Assembly (NCBI RefSeq): GCF_000255655.1
Contig: NZ_JH636435.1
Span: forward strand, 124,001-188,000
Length of the DNA: 64,000 bases
Source: Schlesneria paludicola DSM 18645
Lineage (GTDB): Bacteria; Planctomycetota; Planctomycetia; Planctomycetales; Planctomycetaceae
Direction: 5' to 3'
Below are positions 24,788 through 33,622 of the stretch, one piece after another (positions within the stretch are counted from its first letter, which is position 1; each line of letters opens with the position of its first letter). The position numbers and the translations under genes were made by a program. The notes under the pieces were generated by a model. The model was not told the origin of the DNA. It saw nothing but the letters and a program-made list of their open reading frames with translations, and did not search any database.

Positions 24788-25498
24788 TTAGCGGTTCATG
24801 CCGACGTTGAATGCAGGTCCGCTGCCCGAGTCGTAGATCCTTGTGTTGGGCATCGAGACACTAAAGGCCTTTTGGCCGGCGTCAGTGACACTGGTGCGGC
24901 GCAGGTTAATGCGGATCAAATGCTTGAACTCATGTACGCACTCCAATCCTGTGTCGTTCACTTTGGTGTTTTCCAGATTCAGGCTCAGCAGGTTGGGAAG
25001 ACCGCTCAGGTCTTTTAATCCCATGCCTGTGATGGTCGTTTCGCTTAGATCGAGGTACCTCAGACTGTGATGGACGCTCAGCTCTTTGAGCCCGTCATCC
25101 GTGATCCGAGTTCCCGCCAGATCGAGTGTGCTTAGTTTCTTTTGCGATCGCAGTTCAATAAGGCCCGCATCCGTAATTGGCACATTGCTGAGTCGCAGGG
25201 TCGTCAAGTTTTCGAGTTCGGCGATTTCTTTGAGATGAGTATCGCCGATGTCCGTTTTGCGAAGATCCAGAGACGTCAGTTGATCCAAGCCCTTCACAAG
25301 GTGCAGGAACTTGCCGTTGAACCGCGAGCTGCCGTAGAACGAGACAGACACAACCGGCGTGCCGGGCAGTTTGTCATCCAGACGAACTTCACCGCGCAGC
25401 AGCCGGATTTTTTTGATGGCTTCGTCCTGATCCTCGGCACGCGCCGGATTCGGCCAGAGCACAACACTGATCAGCAGCAGAAGTGTCGGAAGACGCAT
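24788..25498 (-). CDS. Secreted leucine-rich repeat protein
   Basis: 236 residues with a signal peptide (MRLPTLLLLISVVLWPNPARA). About six or seven ribonuclease-inhibitor/GALA-like LRR units follow with spacing near 24 residues: LTSLDLRKTDIGDTHLKEI, LTTLRLSNVPITDAGLIEL, LSTLDLAGTRITDDGLKEL, LRYLDLSETTITGMGLKDL, LLSLNLENTKVNDTGLECV and LIRINLRRTSVTDAGQKAF. Such proteins are abundant in planctomycetes and presumed to bind proteins at the surface. No specific partner is evident. Confidence 0.88.
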   Translation of the reverse strand: MRLPTLLLLISVVLWPNPARAEDQDEAIKKIRLLRGEVRLDDKLPGTPVVSVSFYGSSRFNGKFLHLVKGLDQLTSLDLRKTDIGDTHLKEIAELENLTTLRLSNVPITDAGLIELRSQKKLSTLDLAGTRITDDGLKELSVHHSLRYLDLSETTITGMGLKDLSGLPNLLSLNLENTKVNDTGLECVHEFKHLIRINLRRTSVTDAGQKAFSVSMPNTRIYDSGSGPAFNVGMNR

Positions 25499-25743
25499 CG
25501 GTGTGCCTCACGATCGCCAATGGAATGGACACGGCGCTGGTAAGTCGACCTGAACTGACGAAGAAACACCGAATCAGTGTCGCTGATTTGATCCGCCGCG
25601 GCGAGTCGAACTCGAGCAGAATCTTTCTGACATATCGAACAGAGGGCTGATAGAACAGAAGTGAAAACGACTAAAGCCATTGAACCACAATCGATTTTGT
25701 GCCAACGCACGAACCGGCGCGACAGGGCTGAAGTCCTGTACAG

Positions 25744-27513
25744 TCAGGACCGATTCGTGGACGTCAGCAGCTTTTCCAACGCGAGGATTCCTGTCGGAGG
25801 CTCATTTTGCCACTCAATTAGTGCGGTGCGAGCTGCGTGCTTGTTGACAACCTCGTCAATGTATGGGCGTTCGTGATTCTGACGCGCGTGAAGAACGGGA
25901 TCGTGGACGGAAAGTGGAGCAAGACTTTGGTTGATCACCCAGGCATACGGTTCGATCTCCGCACGCCGCAGATCCTGCTGAAGCTGACCCGCTTCGTGAA
26001 CGGGAGTGGCTTCCGGCAGCGTCACGATCAGAATGCGCGTCAGATTCGAATTGCGTAGTCTGGGGAGCAGTTGGACGACGAATTCGGGCATCTCTGACGC
26101 CTGACGAGCGACCTCTTTATGATACGCGAGTGCTGCATCTAACAATAAGATGGTATGGCCGGTCGGGGCCGTATCGAGGACCACAAATTGCTTTTGCCCT
26201 TCTGCCACGACCTGAGCAAAAGCACGAAATACGGCGATCTCTTCGGTGCAGGGCGATCGAAGGTCTTCCGCCAGCAGGGCCTTGCCTGCGGCGTCCAAAT
26301 TGGCCCCCGCGACTCCCATGACTTCTGTGGTGTAGGCGGATGTGACCTGCTGAGGATCAATTCGACTGACTTGAAGGTTCGGCATCGAGTTTCCCATGAC
26401 TGCCGCGGCGAGATGCGCGGCGGGATCGGTCGTGGAAAGATGAACCCGGTGGCCTCGTTCTGCCAGCCCCACTGCGACGGCGGCCGCAACCGTGGTCTTG
26501 CCGACGCCACCTTTGCCCATCGTCAGGATGACGCCATGTCCAGGTTCAGCCAGTTCGTCCATCAGACTGCCCAAACCAGGCGGAAGATCGACGTGGTGAA
26601 TCGCGGGCGTTTGGTCATCTGCGATTGACGCGTCGCTGCCGAATATCGCTCGTAGTGAGGCCAGTCCGAGTACATTGCTGGCCGACAATCGGATTGTGGT
26701 TCGGGGCAACGCCACAAGCTCTGCAGGCAGGTCGTCAAGAGCGTGTGTCATGCGGGCCTGCATCGCAGTCGCGACTGGGTCGTTCTGATATACGGTCGTA
26801 AAATATCCGTTGATGATGAGATGTTGGTTCAGAATTCCTAACGCAGCCAGTTCTCGACTGGTTCTGGCGGCCTCTCGCAATGCTGTTGTCTCGGGGCGTG
26901 CCACCAGGATCAGTGTGGTCAGGCTGGGATCGGCCAACGACAGCACCGTCTGATGATAGAGTTCCTGCTGTGCCTGCAGTCCAGCCAATGGCCCGAGGCA
27001 TGATGTTCCTGTGTCATTTGTCGTGAGAAATGTCGACCAGGCGGTGGGAAGCGTCAGCAGTCGAAGTGTATGGCCGGTGGGCGCTGTGTCGAAGATGACA
27101 TGGTCAAAATCGGCCGTTGCGGACAGGTTGCCGAGCAGACGCGAGAACTCGTCAAAGGCCGCAATCTCGAGTGTACAGGAACCAGAGTATTGTTCTTCCA
27201 TACTGGCGATCGCTGCCGCAGGCAGAAGTGAACGGTAGGGCCCGACCATCCGTTCACGATATTCGGCCGCCGCGGCTTGGGGGTCGAGATTCATTCCCGA
27301 GAGGTTGGCAACGGCGGGCACGGGAGTCGGATGATTTCCCAGTGCGGCGCCCAGAACTTCGTCCAGATTCGATGCGGGGTCCGTTGAGACGAGTAAGACC
27401 TTTTTGCCTTGGTCCGCGAGTGACACGGCTGTCGCGCAGGCGAGAGACGTCTTGCCGACGCCTCCCTTTCCCGTAAAGAACAGGATTCGTGTCGGATTTG
27501 TCAGCAGGTTCAT
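25744..27513 (-). CDS. arsA: ArsA arsenite-stimulated ATPase (tandem ATPase halves)
   Basis: 589 residues with two homologous P-loop ATPase halves, as in ArsA of Escherichia coli. Half one has FFTGKGGVGKTSLA and FDTAPTGHTLRLL; half two (from about residue 325) has LTMGKGGVGKTTVAAA and LDTAPTGHTILLL. The ATG at 27513 puts the first P-loop at residues 11-18, as in characterised ArsA; a GTG at 27525 is possible. ArsA energises arsenite efflux through ArsB or Acr3 and takes As(III) from ArsD. Neither pump gene is in the window. arsD lies upstream on the same strand with a 179-base gap. Confidence 0.95.
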   Translation of the reverse strand: MNLLTNPTRILFFTGKGGVGKTSLACATAVSLADQGKKVLLVSTDPASNLDEVLGAALGNHPTPVPAVANLSGMNLDPQAAAAEYRERMVGPYRSLLPAAAIASMEEQYSGSCTLEIAAFDEFSRLLGNLSATADFDHVIFDTAPTGHTLRLLTLPTAWSTFLTTNDTGTSCLGPLAGLQAQQELYHQTVLSLADPSLTTLILVARPETTALREAARTSRELAALGILNQHLIINGYFTTVYQNDPVATAMQARMTHALDDLPAELVALPRTTIRLSASNVLGLASLRAIFGSDASIADDQTPAIHHVDLPPGLGSLMDELAEPGHGVILTMGKGGVGKTTVAAAVAVGLAERGHRVHLSTTDPAAHLAAAVMGNSMPNLQVSRIDPQQVTSAYTTEVMGVAGANLDAAGKALLAEDLRSPCTEEIAVFRAFAQVVAEGQKQFVVLDTAPTGHTILLLDAALAYHKEVARQASEMPEFVVQLLPRLRNSNLTRILIVTLPEATPVHEAGQLQQDLRRAEIEPYAWVINQSLAPLSVHDPVLHARQNHERPYIDEVVNKHAARTALIEWQNEPPTGILALEKLLTSTNRS

Positions 27514-27692
27514 CAGTGCCGCCACAAAAAGGTTGCTCTAGAGTCATACAACAAAGAGAATTCGATCGACGGCACGCCGCCAGGCGATTCAGGGCGAACG
27601 TTTACAGCGACTACCACTCGTATCTCGGGCGAAACTCGACGTCGTCGAAATTGCTGGTACTCGTGGCGTGGCACAAGACCAGACGCGGTTCA

Positions 27693-28070
27693 TTAGCAGC
27701 AGCCGGGCTCGCTGCAGCAACCTGTGTCCGTGACAATCGATAGTGACGGAAATGGGGCGACCGTGAATGGCAGTCTGGTCCATTCGATGAACTTCTCGCG
27801 AGAAGGATATTCACTCTCGGCAACGATCTGGCCATCAACAAATGTCAGTGGCAAGCAGTCGATCCCTTTTTTCGTTAGTAACTCTTGGACGGCAGCATTT
27901 TTCACAAATGCGTCGGCCTGCTGTGCCAGATTGAATCGATCCACGGAAACACCTTGTGATCGCAACCAGTCGAGATCCGCGGCGAAACGAGGAAGGACCG
28001 GATCCACCTGCGGTCCACAGACTCCGGTCGAGCAGCACATCGGTTTGTCGAAAACTTGGATAGATGGCAT
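27693..28070 (-). CDS. arsD: ArsD arsenic metallochaperone
   Basis: 125 residues. The metal-binding cysteines are in place: C12-C13 and C18 in MCCSTGVCG, and a second vicinal set at the end, CCSEPGCC (C118, C119, C124, C125). FNLAQQADAFVKN and LPLTFVDGQIV also match the family. ArsD carries As(III) to ArsA. It is transcribed after arsR (67 bases) and before arsA. Confidence 0.94.
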   Translation of the reverse strand: MPSIQVFDKPMCCSTGVCGPQVDPVLPRFAADLDWLRSQGVSVDRFNLAQQADAFVKNAAVQELLTKKGIDCLPLTFVDGQIVAESEYPSREKFIEWTRLPFTVAPFPSLSIVTDTGCCSEPGCC

Positions 28071-28137
28071 GGTGCTTCCATTGTTCAGAGAATGACGAAT
28101 GTCATGAGGCTCGGCAGATGTCGCGTTTCAGACGATT

Positions 28138-28473
28138 TCACCGCGTTGATTTTTTCGTCGGCTTGCATGAGGCCGTACACAGTTCTGGGTGGCCACTGCA
28201 GCAGTCATCGAGCAGGAAGTCGAGCAGGCATCGCATGACGCTTGGATTTAGCGAATAAATGATCGAACGGCTTTCCCGTCGATCGACGATCAGACCGGCA
28301 TGCAGTAGCTCTTTGACATGAAAGGACAACGTCGCCGCAGGCAATTCCAGTTGCTCCGCAATCTTCCCCGCAGCCATGCCATCTGTTCCATGCTTGGCGA
28401 GCAAACGAAATATGCGCAGCCGATACTCATGAGCAAGTGCAGACAGGGCACGGATGGCTTGAGATTCTTCCAT
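28138..28473 (-). CDS. arsR: ArsR-family arsenic-responsive repressor
   Basis: 111 residues from the ATG at 28473 (GGA 5 bases before it); the frame also allows a start at 28518. The winged helix contains MAAGKIAEQLELPAATLSFHVKELLHAGLIVDRRESRSIIYSL. The classical CVCDL sensor in the DNA-binding helix is absent. Instead a cysteine cluster DDCCSGHPELC sits near the C-terminus, resembling the Cys95/Cys96/Cys102 site of Acidithiobacillus ferrooxidans ArsR. It should repress arsR-arsD-arsA and perhaps the divergent phosphatase gene from the 28474-28682 region. Confidence 0.92.
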   Translation of the reverse strand: MEESQAIRALSALAHEYRLRIFRLLAKHGTDGMAAGKIAEQLELPAATLSFHVKELLHAGLIVDRRESRSIIYSLNPSVMRCLLDFLLDDCCSGHPELCTASCKPTKKSTR

Positions 28474-28601
28474 ATTTCCAATAATATCGAAATGATGTTC
28501 CGTTGTCGAGAGGTCCATAGAGTTCTTGGGCCCTCACACGTGGATCGCAGGATGATTTTCATCTGACTAAGACCTTCCCTTCGTTTCAGGAAGCCGTTGC
28601 G
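28474..28601. promoter_or_regulatory. Divergent ars promoter/operator region
   Basis: The only place for promoters of arsR (minus) and the reductase-like gene (plus). Directly upstream of arsR, minus-strand TTTCGATATTATTGGAAA forms a weak imperfect palindrome and is AT-rich, a reasonable ArsR site. No exact consensus was found. Confidence 0.35.
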
Positions 28602-29324
28602 ATGCGAGGACCAGTTGTGGCCGCGATCTTGGTTGCTCTTGTGACAACCTTGTTAACTGCGGACGAGATTCCAGGAGAAAAGATGGCCGTCTCTCAATCA
28701 GTCCAGAGTTATCTCAAGGCCCGAGAGGCAGAATTCGATCAGATTCCCGCTGAGCGGAAGGCGGAGCTCCGGAAGATCGCCACGTACGTCCAGACGCGTG
28801 CGCACGCCAATCAGCCGATCAAACTGACCTGTATCTGCACGCATAACTCGCGACGAAGTCAGATGTCGCAAATCTGGGCCGCCGCCGCCGCGCGTTACTA
28901 CGGGATCCGAGGCGTTGAGACGTATTCGGGTGGGACAGAAGCGACTGCATTCAATCCGCGCGCTGTGGCGGCGATGCAACGGGCCGGAATATTGATTGAG
29001 AAAACCAACTCCCTGGTTCAGGGCGAGTTCGATGCGAATCCTCGCTATGCCGTGCGTTTCGTCGATGGAGAACCCGCGTTGATTTGTTACTCGAAGGTCC
29101 ACCACGAAACACCGAACCCCAAGAGCGAGTTTTGCGCGATCATGACCTGTTCGCAGGCGGACAATAGCTGCCCAGTTGTGTCAGGCTGTTCGCTGCGCGT
29201 TGCCATCACCTACGACGATCCAAAAGCCTCGGACAATACTTCCAAAGAAGCTGCGACCTACGACGAGCGTTGCCAGCAAATCTGCCGAGAGATGTCATAC
29301 CTGTTTTCCCAAGTGGAACGCTGA
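28602..29324 (+). CDS. CX5R low-molecular-weight phosphatase / arsenate reductase-like protein
   Basis: 240 residues from 28602. The phosphate/arsenate loop is ICTHNSRRSQ (C-x5-R), followed by YSGGTEATAFNPRAVAAM, close to the DUF-like LMW-PTP group of Bacteroidetes and planctomycetes, and a late CPVVSGC cysteine pair. The N-terminus is ambiguous: the ATG at 28602 gives a signal-peptide-like stretch (VVAAILVALVTTLLTA), while the ATG at 28683 has a good GGAG 5 bases upstream and yields a 213-residue cytosolic protein matching relatives. Divergent from arsR, so arsenate reduction is the likely role (inference). Confidence 0.87.
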   Translation: MRGPVVAAILVALVTTLLTADEIPGEKMAVSQSVQSYLKAREAEFDQIPAERKAELRKIATYVQTRAHANQPIKLTCICTHNSRRSQMSQIWAAAAARYYGIRGVETYSGGTEATAFNPRAVAAMQRAGILIEKTNSLVQGEFDANPRYAVRFVDGEPALICYSKVHHETPNPKSEFCAIMTCSQADNSCPVVSGCSLRVAITYDDPKASDNTSKEAATYDERCQQICREMSYLFSQVER

Positions 29325-29628
29325 ATGGAACGACGTTTCCGAACGGTCCTCGTGCCACAGCAAACCGGATTCATCAATTCGATGGGCGAGTGATGGGATT
29401 GCAGAGCGCGGCCGACAGGCTTGGAACCTGAAACTGGAATACGTCGGCAAGACTTCGCGATCAAACGTATCGGCTATACAGCGCAGATTCTGGGGCCGGC
29501 CGCAACAACAGTGGTGCATCGATTCGGACCATCCCTGCGAAAGCAGGAAGGCGAATCGGGATTCTTGAGATCCTCTGTACGAATGTGGACACCGGAGGAT
29601 GTCAGAGCGTCAAGGCTGCGTCGTCTGG
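29325..29628. other. Intergenic region between convergent genes
   Basis: 304 bases between the stops of the reductase-like gene and the TlpA-like gene. Nothing convincing was seen; open frames here look random. Confidence 0.5.
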
Positions 29629-31053
29629 TCAGGGGGGAGCGTTGAGGAGCTTTTCCACCGAACGGATGACGTTGTCCTTCAAGGTTTGCGAGTAGCCAAT
29701 ATGGACATCGCGGATCGTACCTTTCTGATCGAGAATCAAGAGGGAGGGAAAGCCCTGAAGCTTGTATTCCTCGGCAATCGCCTCGGCCTTGAGATTCGGG
29801 TACTTCAGATCCAGTTTTTCAATCACAAACTTTGCATTTTCGAGACGTTCGTCTGTGTTCATCCCGAGCACGGCAACTGGTTGATCTCGAAAATGTTCAG
29901 CGATCTCTTTGACTTGAGGCATTGCCACGATGCACCAGCCGCAGCCACGATACCAGAAGTCCATCACGACGACCTTGCCTTGAAAATCGGCGACGGAAAT
30001 TTCATTTCCATCAAGATCTGTCGTCTTCCATGAAATGGACTTTGTACCGATCATTGCCGCACGTTCTGTTGTGCTTTGAACCTCGTGCTCCTGTTCCTGC
30101 TTCCATTTGACGACTTGATCCAGCATTGCTGCCTTGAGCTCGTCGGTCTTCAGTCTGTTCGCCAAGCGCTCCAGCGTCTCGCGGCTCTGCTGAAGCTGCT
30201 CATTCAATTGGGCGGGATCGAGGTTTCGTTCCTCAAGGATTTTTCCGTGTTGCTGGATGACGTCATCGCATTTTGCGGTTTCTTCGGCACACATCGTCGC
30301 CCACTCAATGGGATGCTTCTTGACGCCAACGAGTTCCACTGTCGTTGTCGATTCGCCCTTGGGGGCATAATTCTGAACGGTCTTTGCCATGATTTGCCGG
30401 GGAAGCCTTGATTCGACATCGAATGTCGTGGTGAAGTCTTCTTCGATTTCGAACACCGCGTTTTGGCTTGATTGAACCAAGGTCTTGATCACCGTTTCGG
30501 TGACAACATTTGATTCGCTTCGTCGACTCACGAGGCTCTCGCCAAGGCTCGTATCGACGACGGTCCATCCGTGTTCCGCCTCTTCCCAAGATTGTGGCAG
30601 TCCAACGAGAATGTGAGACACTTTCGCGTAGACCTCCGCCATGGCCGGCAAGCCGTGCATTCTTCCGTGGCGGTCAATGCGGAAACGGCCAAAAGTTCTG
30701 ACAACGGATTGGTCGTCAGATTTCTCAAGTGTTTTCTTCATCTTCGCTTTCGCTTTAGCCAGGTCTTCGTTCTTGCGAATCTGCTCGAACAGCCGAGCGT
30801 TGCGTACCAGAAGCTCCCATGTCCCGTCCGAATTTTGTGCAATCACGAAGAACTGCGAACGACTGAGCGTCTGGAATGTCCCACCGTCATAGGTCATCTC
30901 GCTGGAGCCAAAGTAGACGAACTCCTGCCCGACTTCAAAACGATACTCGGGCAAAGAATTTGACGGTGATTCCGCGCTCGCGGCCGCACCGGCGGACATC
31001 AACGGAACACCAAGCGATACGACCGCAATCGACAAGAAGCGAGTGAATATCAT
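29629..31053 (-). CDS. Exported TlpA/ResA-type thioredoxin with large N-terminal domain
   Basis: 474 residues with signal peptide (about 1-27). Residues 35-260 form an uncharacterised beta-rich region; 265-335 is a charged, probably helical stalk (ERLANRLKTDELKAAMLDQV). The C-terminal 130 residues are a thioredoxin fold of the TlpA/ResA type: SVADFQGKVVVMDFWYRGCGWCIVAMP with redox motif CGWC, VLGMNTDE, YKLQGFPSLLILD (cis-proline). TlpA proteins reduce periplasmic disulfides, for example in cytochrome c maturation. The long N-terminal domain is not part of the standard family and is common in planctomycetes. It converges on the ars reductase-like gene, with no sign of shared transcription. Confidence 0.87.
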   Translation of the reverse strand: MIFTRFLSIAVVSLGVPLMSAGAAASAESPSNSLPEYRFEVGQEFVYFGSSEMTYDGGTFQTLSRSQFFVIAQNSDGTWELLVRNARLFEQIRKNEDLAKAKAKMKKTLEKSDDQSVVRTFGRFRIDRHGRMHGLPAMAEVYAKVSHILVGLPQSWEEAEHGWTVVDTSLGESLVSRRSESNVVTETVIKTLVQSSQNAVFEIEEDFTTTFDVESRLPRQIMAKTVQNYAPKGESTTTVELVGVKKHPIEWATMCAEETAKCDDVIQQHGKILEERNLDPAQLNEQLQQSRETLERLANRLKTDELKAAMLDQVVKWKQEQEHEVQSTTERAAMIGTKSISWKTTDLDGNEISVADFQGKVVVMDFWYRGCGWCIVAMPQVKEIAEHFRDQPVAVLGMNTDERLENAKFVIEKLDLKYPNLKAEAIAEEYKLQGFPSLLILDQKGTIRDVHIGYSQTLKDNVIRSVEKLLNAPP

Positions 31054-32010
31054 GATCGTTTTCCAGAAATTGATTGACGTTCAGACCCGCAGGGAAGGGG
31101 ATCATCAAAATGAGCGTCTGTGATCATGCCGGACCTAATGCCACCGCATTCTAAATGCTGTGCCCTTCGGTCATGCCCCTTTCGCGGCGCATTCGCGTCT
31201 GCAAATGCGTGCCGAGAATTCGGTATGAGAGCTGAGCCTGTCTCGATTCTGAAAGGAAAAGACATTCTATCTTTATTGTCGTCGAATCTGCAACCGATCA
31301 ACCTCGTTGCCAAGTTCTCGCTTGATAACACCTCCGGCGAAAGTGTTCTGTGCTGCTGAGGTCAATTTGTGATGCAGTAAGACTCGTTACCAAGCGGGAG
31401 CTTGGTGACGAGGGGACGAAACCATCAGGCCACGTGGTCATTTCCGGCCGTTTTTTAAAAAAATCGCAATCATCCCTGAAAACTTCAAAAAAATTTCGGA
31501 ACGGCTGAAAGACCTTCAACTCGGCACTGTATGGCTGATGTCTGGCCGTTGATCATGGGGACGTTGTTCTGACAGCCTATTGAAAGACGGTGGGCGGGCT
31601 CCTTGGCTGTCACAAAAGCTGGGAGTATTCGAATCTGGTCGGAGCCTGTTTCGGTGATCTCAACAGGCTGAACTCAAACCGCTGCGAACTGTACACCTGT
31701 TGTCGTGCAGGCCCAGTGGAGCTTCAAACCAGATTCGAGACGCTAATGGACTCGTGGGGATCATTCCAGCGGTCCTGCTGGCGATGTTCATGAAGCCGTC
31801 ATGACCGAGTGGTTGTGCTACTAGAAGTGGCCATGAGGAGCGCCTACAACTGCTGCCAGTGGGTGAACTTTTCGAGAACTAAGCTATCGATCAACTTTTC
31901 CTGCGAACCTTGAAGCCGCGATCACGATCCACTGGACGTGACGGAGTGGCGAATCAATCGTGTTGAGGGAAGCCAGATCTGGTGGAACCATTGAGGCAGG
32001 TAGGGACATC
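31054..32010. other. Long intergenic region
   Basis: 957 bases between the divergent TlpA-like and MFS genes. It holds the hairpin at 31383-31412 and A/T-rich runs at 31450-31500. Open frames up to 79 codons are present but have no recognisable content or good start signals. Confidence 0.5.
31383..31412. repeat. Hairpin repeat, 13-bp stem with 4-base loop
   Basis: CTCGTTACCAAGC and GCTTGGTGACGAG pair over 13 bp with one mismatch (G-U capable in RNA) around the loop GGGA. The CTCGTTACCAAGC type of hairpin is a widespread intergenic repeat in planctomycetes and some other phyla. No T-run follows, so it is unlikely to be a simple terminator. Confidence 0.6.
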
Positions 32011-33324
32011 ATGCAGGGGCTTTCTGACGACTACACAAAACGTATCCAACGCCGTGAGCGGCTGGTGTTGTTTATCCTCGCGGCGGTTCAGTTCACGACC
32101 ATTGTCGATTTCATGATCGTCATGCCGCTCGGCCCGCAGCTCATGCGGACCCTGAACATCGGCACGGCCGAATTTGGTTTGATCGTGTCGTCGTACACGT
32201 TTGCCGCAGGTTTTTCGGGATTATTGGCATCGGCGGTTGTCGATCGCTTTGCGCGTCGGTCGACGTTCATGGTTCTCTACGCAGGGTTTCTGCTAGGCAC
32301 ATTGCTTTGTGCGATCGCTCCGTCGTACTTCACGCTGGTGGCCGCAAGGACCGCCACAGGGATCTTCGGCGGGATCCTCGGCGGGATGGCGATGACCATC
32401 GTGGGAGACGTGTTTCCCGAGGAAAGGCGTGGCCGGGCGACCGGCGCACTCATGACGGGATTTGCACTGGCGTCGGTGGCAGGGGTGCCTCTTGGCCTCT
32501 TTCTGGGCAACAACTTTGGCTGGCATGTGCCTTTTATCGCACTCGTCATCGCCGGAGTTCCACTGCTCGTCCTGACACCTTACGCAATGCCGCCGTTGAA
32601 TGAGCACCTGGGGAAGGTGCATTCCCATCCGATACGGTCGATTATCGAGACGTTTTCATTTGCCAACCACTTGAACGCGTTTGCGTTGACGGTGGCGTTG
32701 ATGATGGGAAGTTTCTCGGTGTTTCCGTACGTAAGTGCCTTTTTCGTCGCGAACGTTGGTATGACGGAGCAGCAACTGCCGGTGATCTATATCGTCGGCG
32801 GCGCCTTGACGCTGGTCGCATCACCCATTGTCGGGAAGCTCACAGATCAGTATGGAAAGCTGACCATCTATCGAATCATCGCGCCAATGTCTGGCGTGTT
32901 GCTGCTGGCGATAACTCATTTGCCCCGCGTTCATGTCGCGATCGCGGTTTGCGTGTTCGGGGCGCTCATGGTCACCAATGTGGGACGGATGATTGCTGCG
33001 ATGGCGATGATCACGGGAAGTGTTGAGCCACATCGCCGCGGCGGGTTCTTGAGCGCCAATGCGGCGGTGCAGCATATGGCCTGTGGGGTTGCGTCCTATT
33101 TGGGAGGCGTGATGATCACACAGACCGCGGACAATCGGATCGAACACTTCGGACACGTCGGATGGATGGCGGCACTCTTTACAATGGCGACACTCTGGTT
33201 GGCGGGGCGTGTCCGTCTTGCTGAAAACTCACCGATCACAGCCCAGTCGATCAGCTTGGCCGCCGCGGCAGAAGCGGCCGTCGATGCCAGTGAGCCGATT
33301 GCCATCGCCGCCGACCAGGACTAG
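32011..33324 (+). CDS. MFS transporter, DHA1/AraJ-like drug-efflux type
   Basis: 437 residues, 12 predicted helices. The ATG at 32011 has AGGTAGGG upstream; a GTG at 31960 would add an unrelated charged tail. DRFARRSTFMVLYAGFLLG (loop 2-3), RTATGIFGGILGGMAMTIVGDVFPEERRGRA (motif C/D area) and GVPLGLFLGNNFGWHVPF are typical of DHA1 multidrug or sugar-efflux members. Substrate unknown. It lies about 3.5 kb from the ars genes; nothing in the sequence ties it to arsenic. Confidence 0.9.
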   Translation: MQGLSDDYTKRIQRRERLVLFILAAVQFTTIVDFMIVMPLGPQLMRTLNIGTAEFGLIVSSYTFAAGFSGLLASAVVDRFARRSTFMVLYAGFLLGTLLCAIAPSYFTLVAARTATGIFGGILGGMAMTIVGDVFPEERRGRATGALMTGFALASVAGVPLGLFLGNNFGWHVPFIALVIAGVPLLVLTPYAMPPLNEHLGKVHSHPIRSIIETFSFANHLNAFALTVALMMGSFSVFPYVSAFFVANVGMTEQQLPVIYIVGGALTLVASPIVGKLTDQYGKLTIYRIIAPMSGVLLLAITHLPRVHVAIAVCVFGALMVTNVGRMIAAMAMITGSVEPHRRGGFLSANAAVQHMACGVASYLGGVMITQTADNRIEHFGHVGWMAALFTMATLWLAGRVRLAENSPITAQSISLAAAAEAAVDASEPIAIAADQD

Positions 33325-33432
33325 GCGTTGGAGCGATCAAGATCGCAACCAGAATCGACGCGATGCCTCCAATCAAAAATCACTCGAAGAAGGACGGTGT
33401 CTTGAAGTGGGGCTTCATGGACATGAGACAAT

Positions 33433-33565
33433 AACCGTTCACAGTCCGAAGAGAGGGGGGGCAGGCACATGTTCCCGGTTCAATTGGAATCCACAGTGCA
33501 TCGACAAGGGTAAGCCTTTTCTTTACCTCGGGAAAATGAGCCAGTCCCCGGGCTGTGAACGGGTT
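33433..33565. repeat. MITE-like palindromic element, copy 2
   Basis: Close relative of 20923-21054: starts with the same AACCGTTCACAG and ends CTGTGAACGGGTT (one extra G), and shares an uninterrupted central block TTCCCGGTTCAATTGGAATC plus the following CCACAGT. It lies between the convergent MFS and kinase genes. Confidence 0.85.
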
Positions 33566-33622
33566 ACCAGGAGACACGCGACCTGATTGTGACAACTCAA
33601 CGATCTGGAAACCGTGACGACT

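Noticed and set aside
31120-31793. Several 60-80-codon frames in the long gap
   Set aside because: Cysteine/arginine-rich random-looking translations, no start signals and no repeats of coding character.
32011-33324. MFS gene as the missing arsenite pump
   Set aside because: Its motifs are those of DHA1 drug exporters; it is not coupled to the ars genes and has no conserved Cys cluster.
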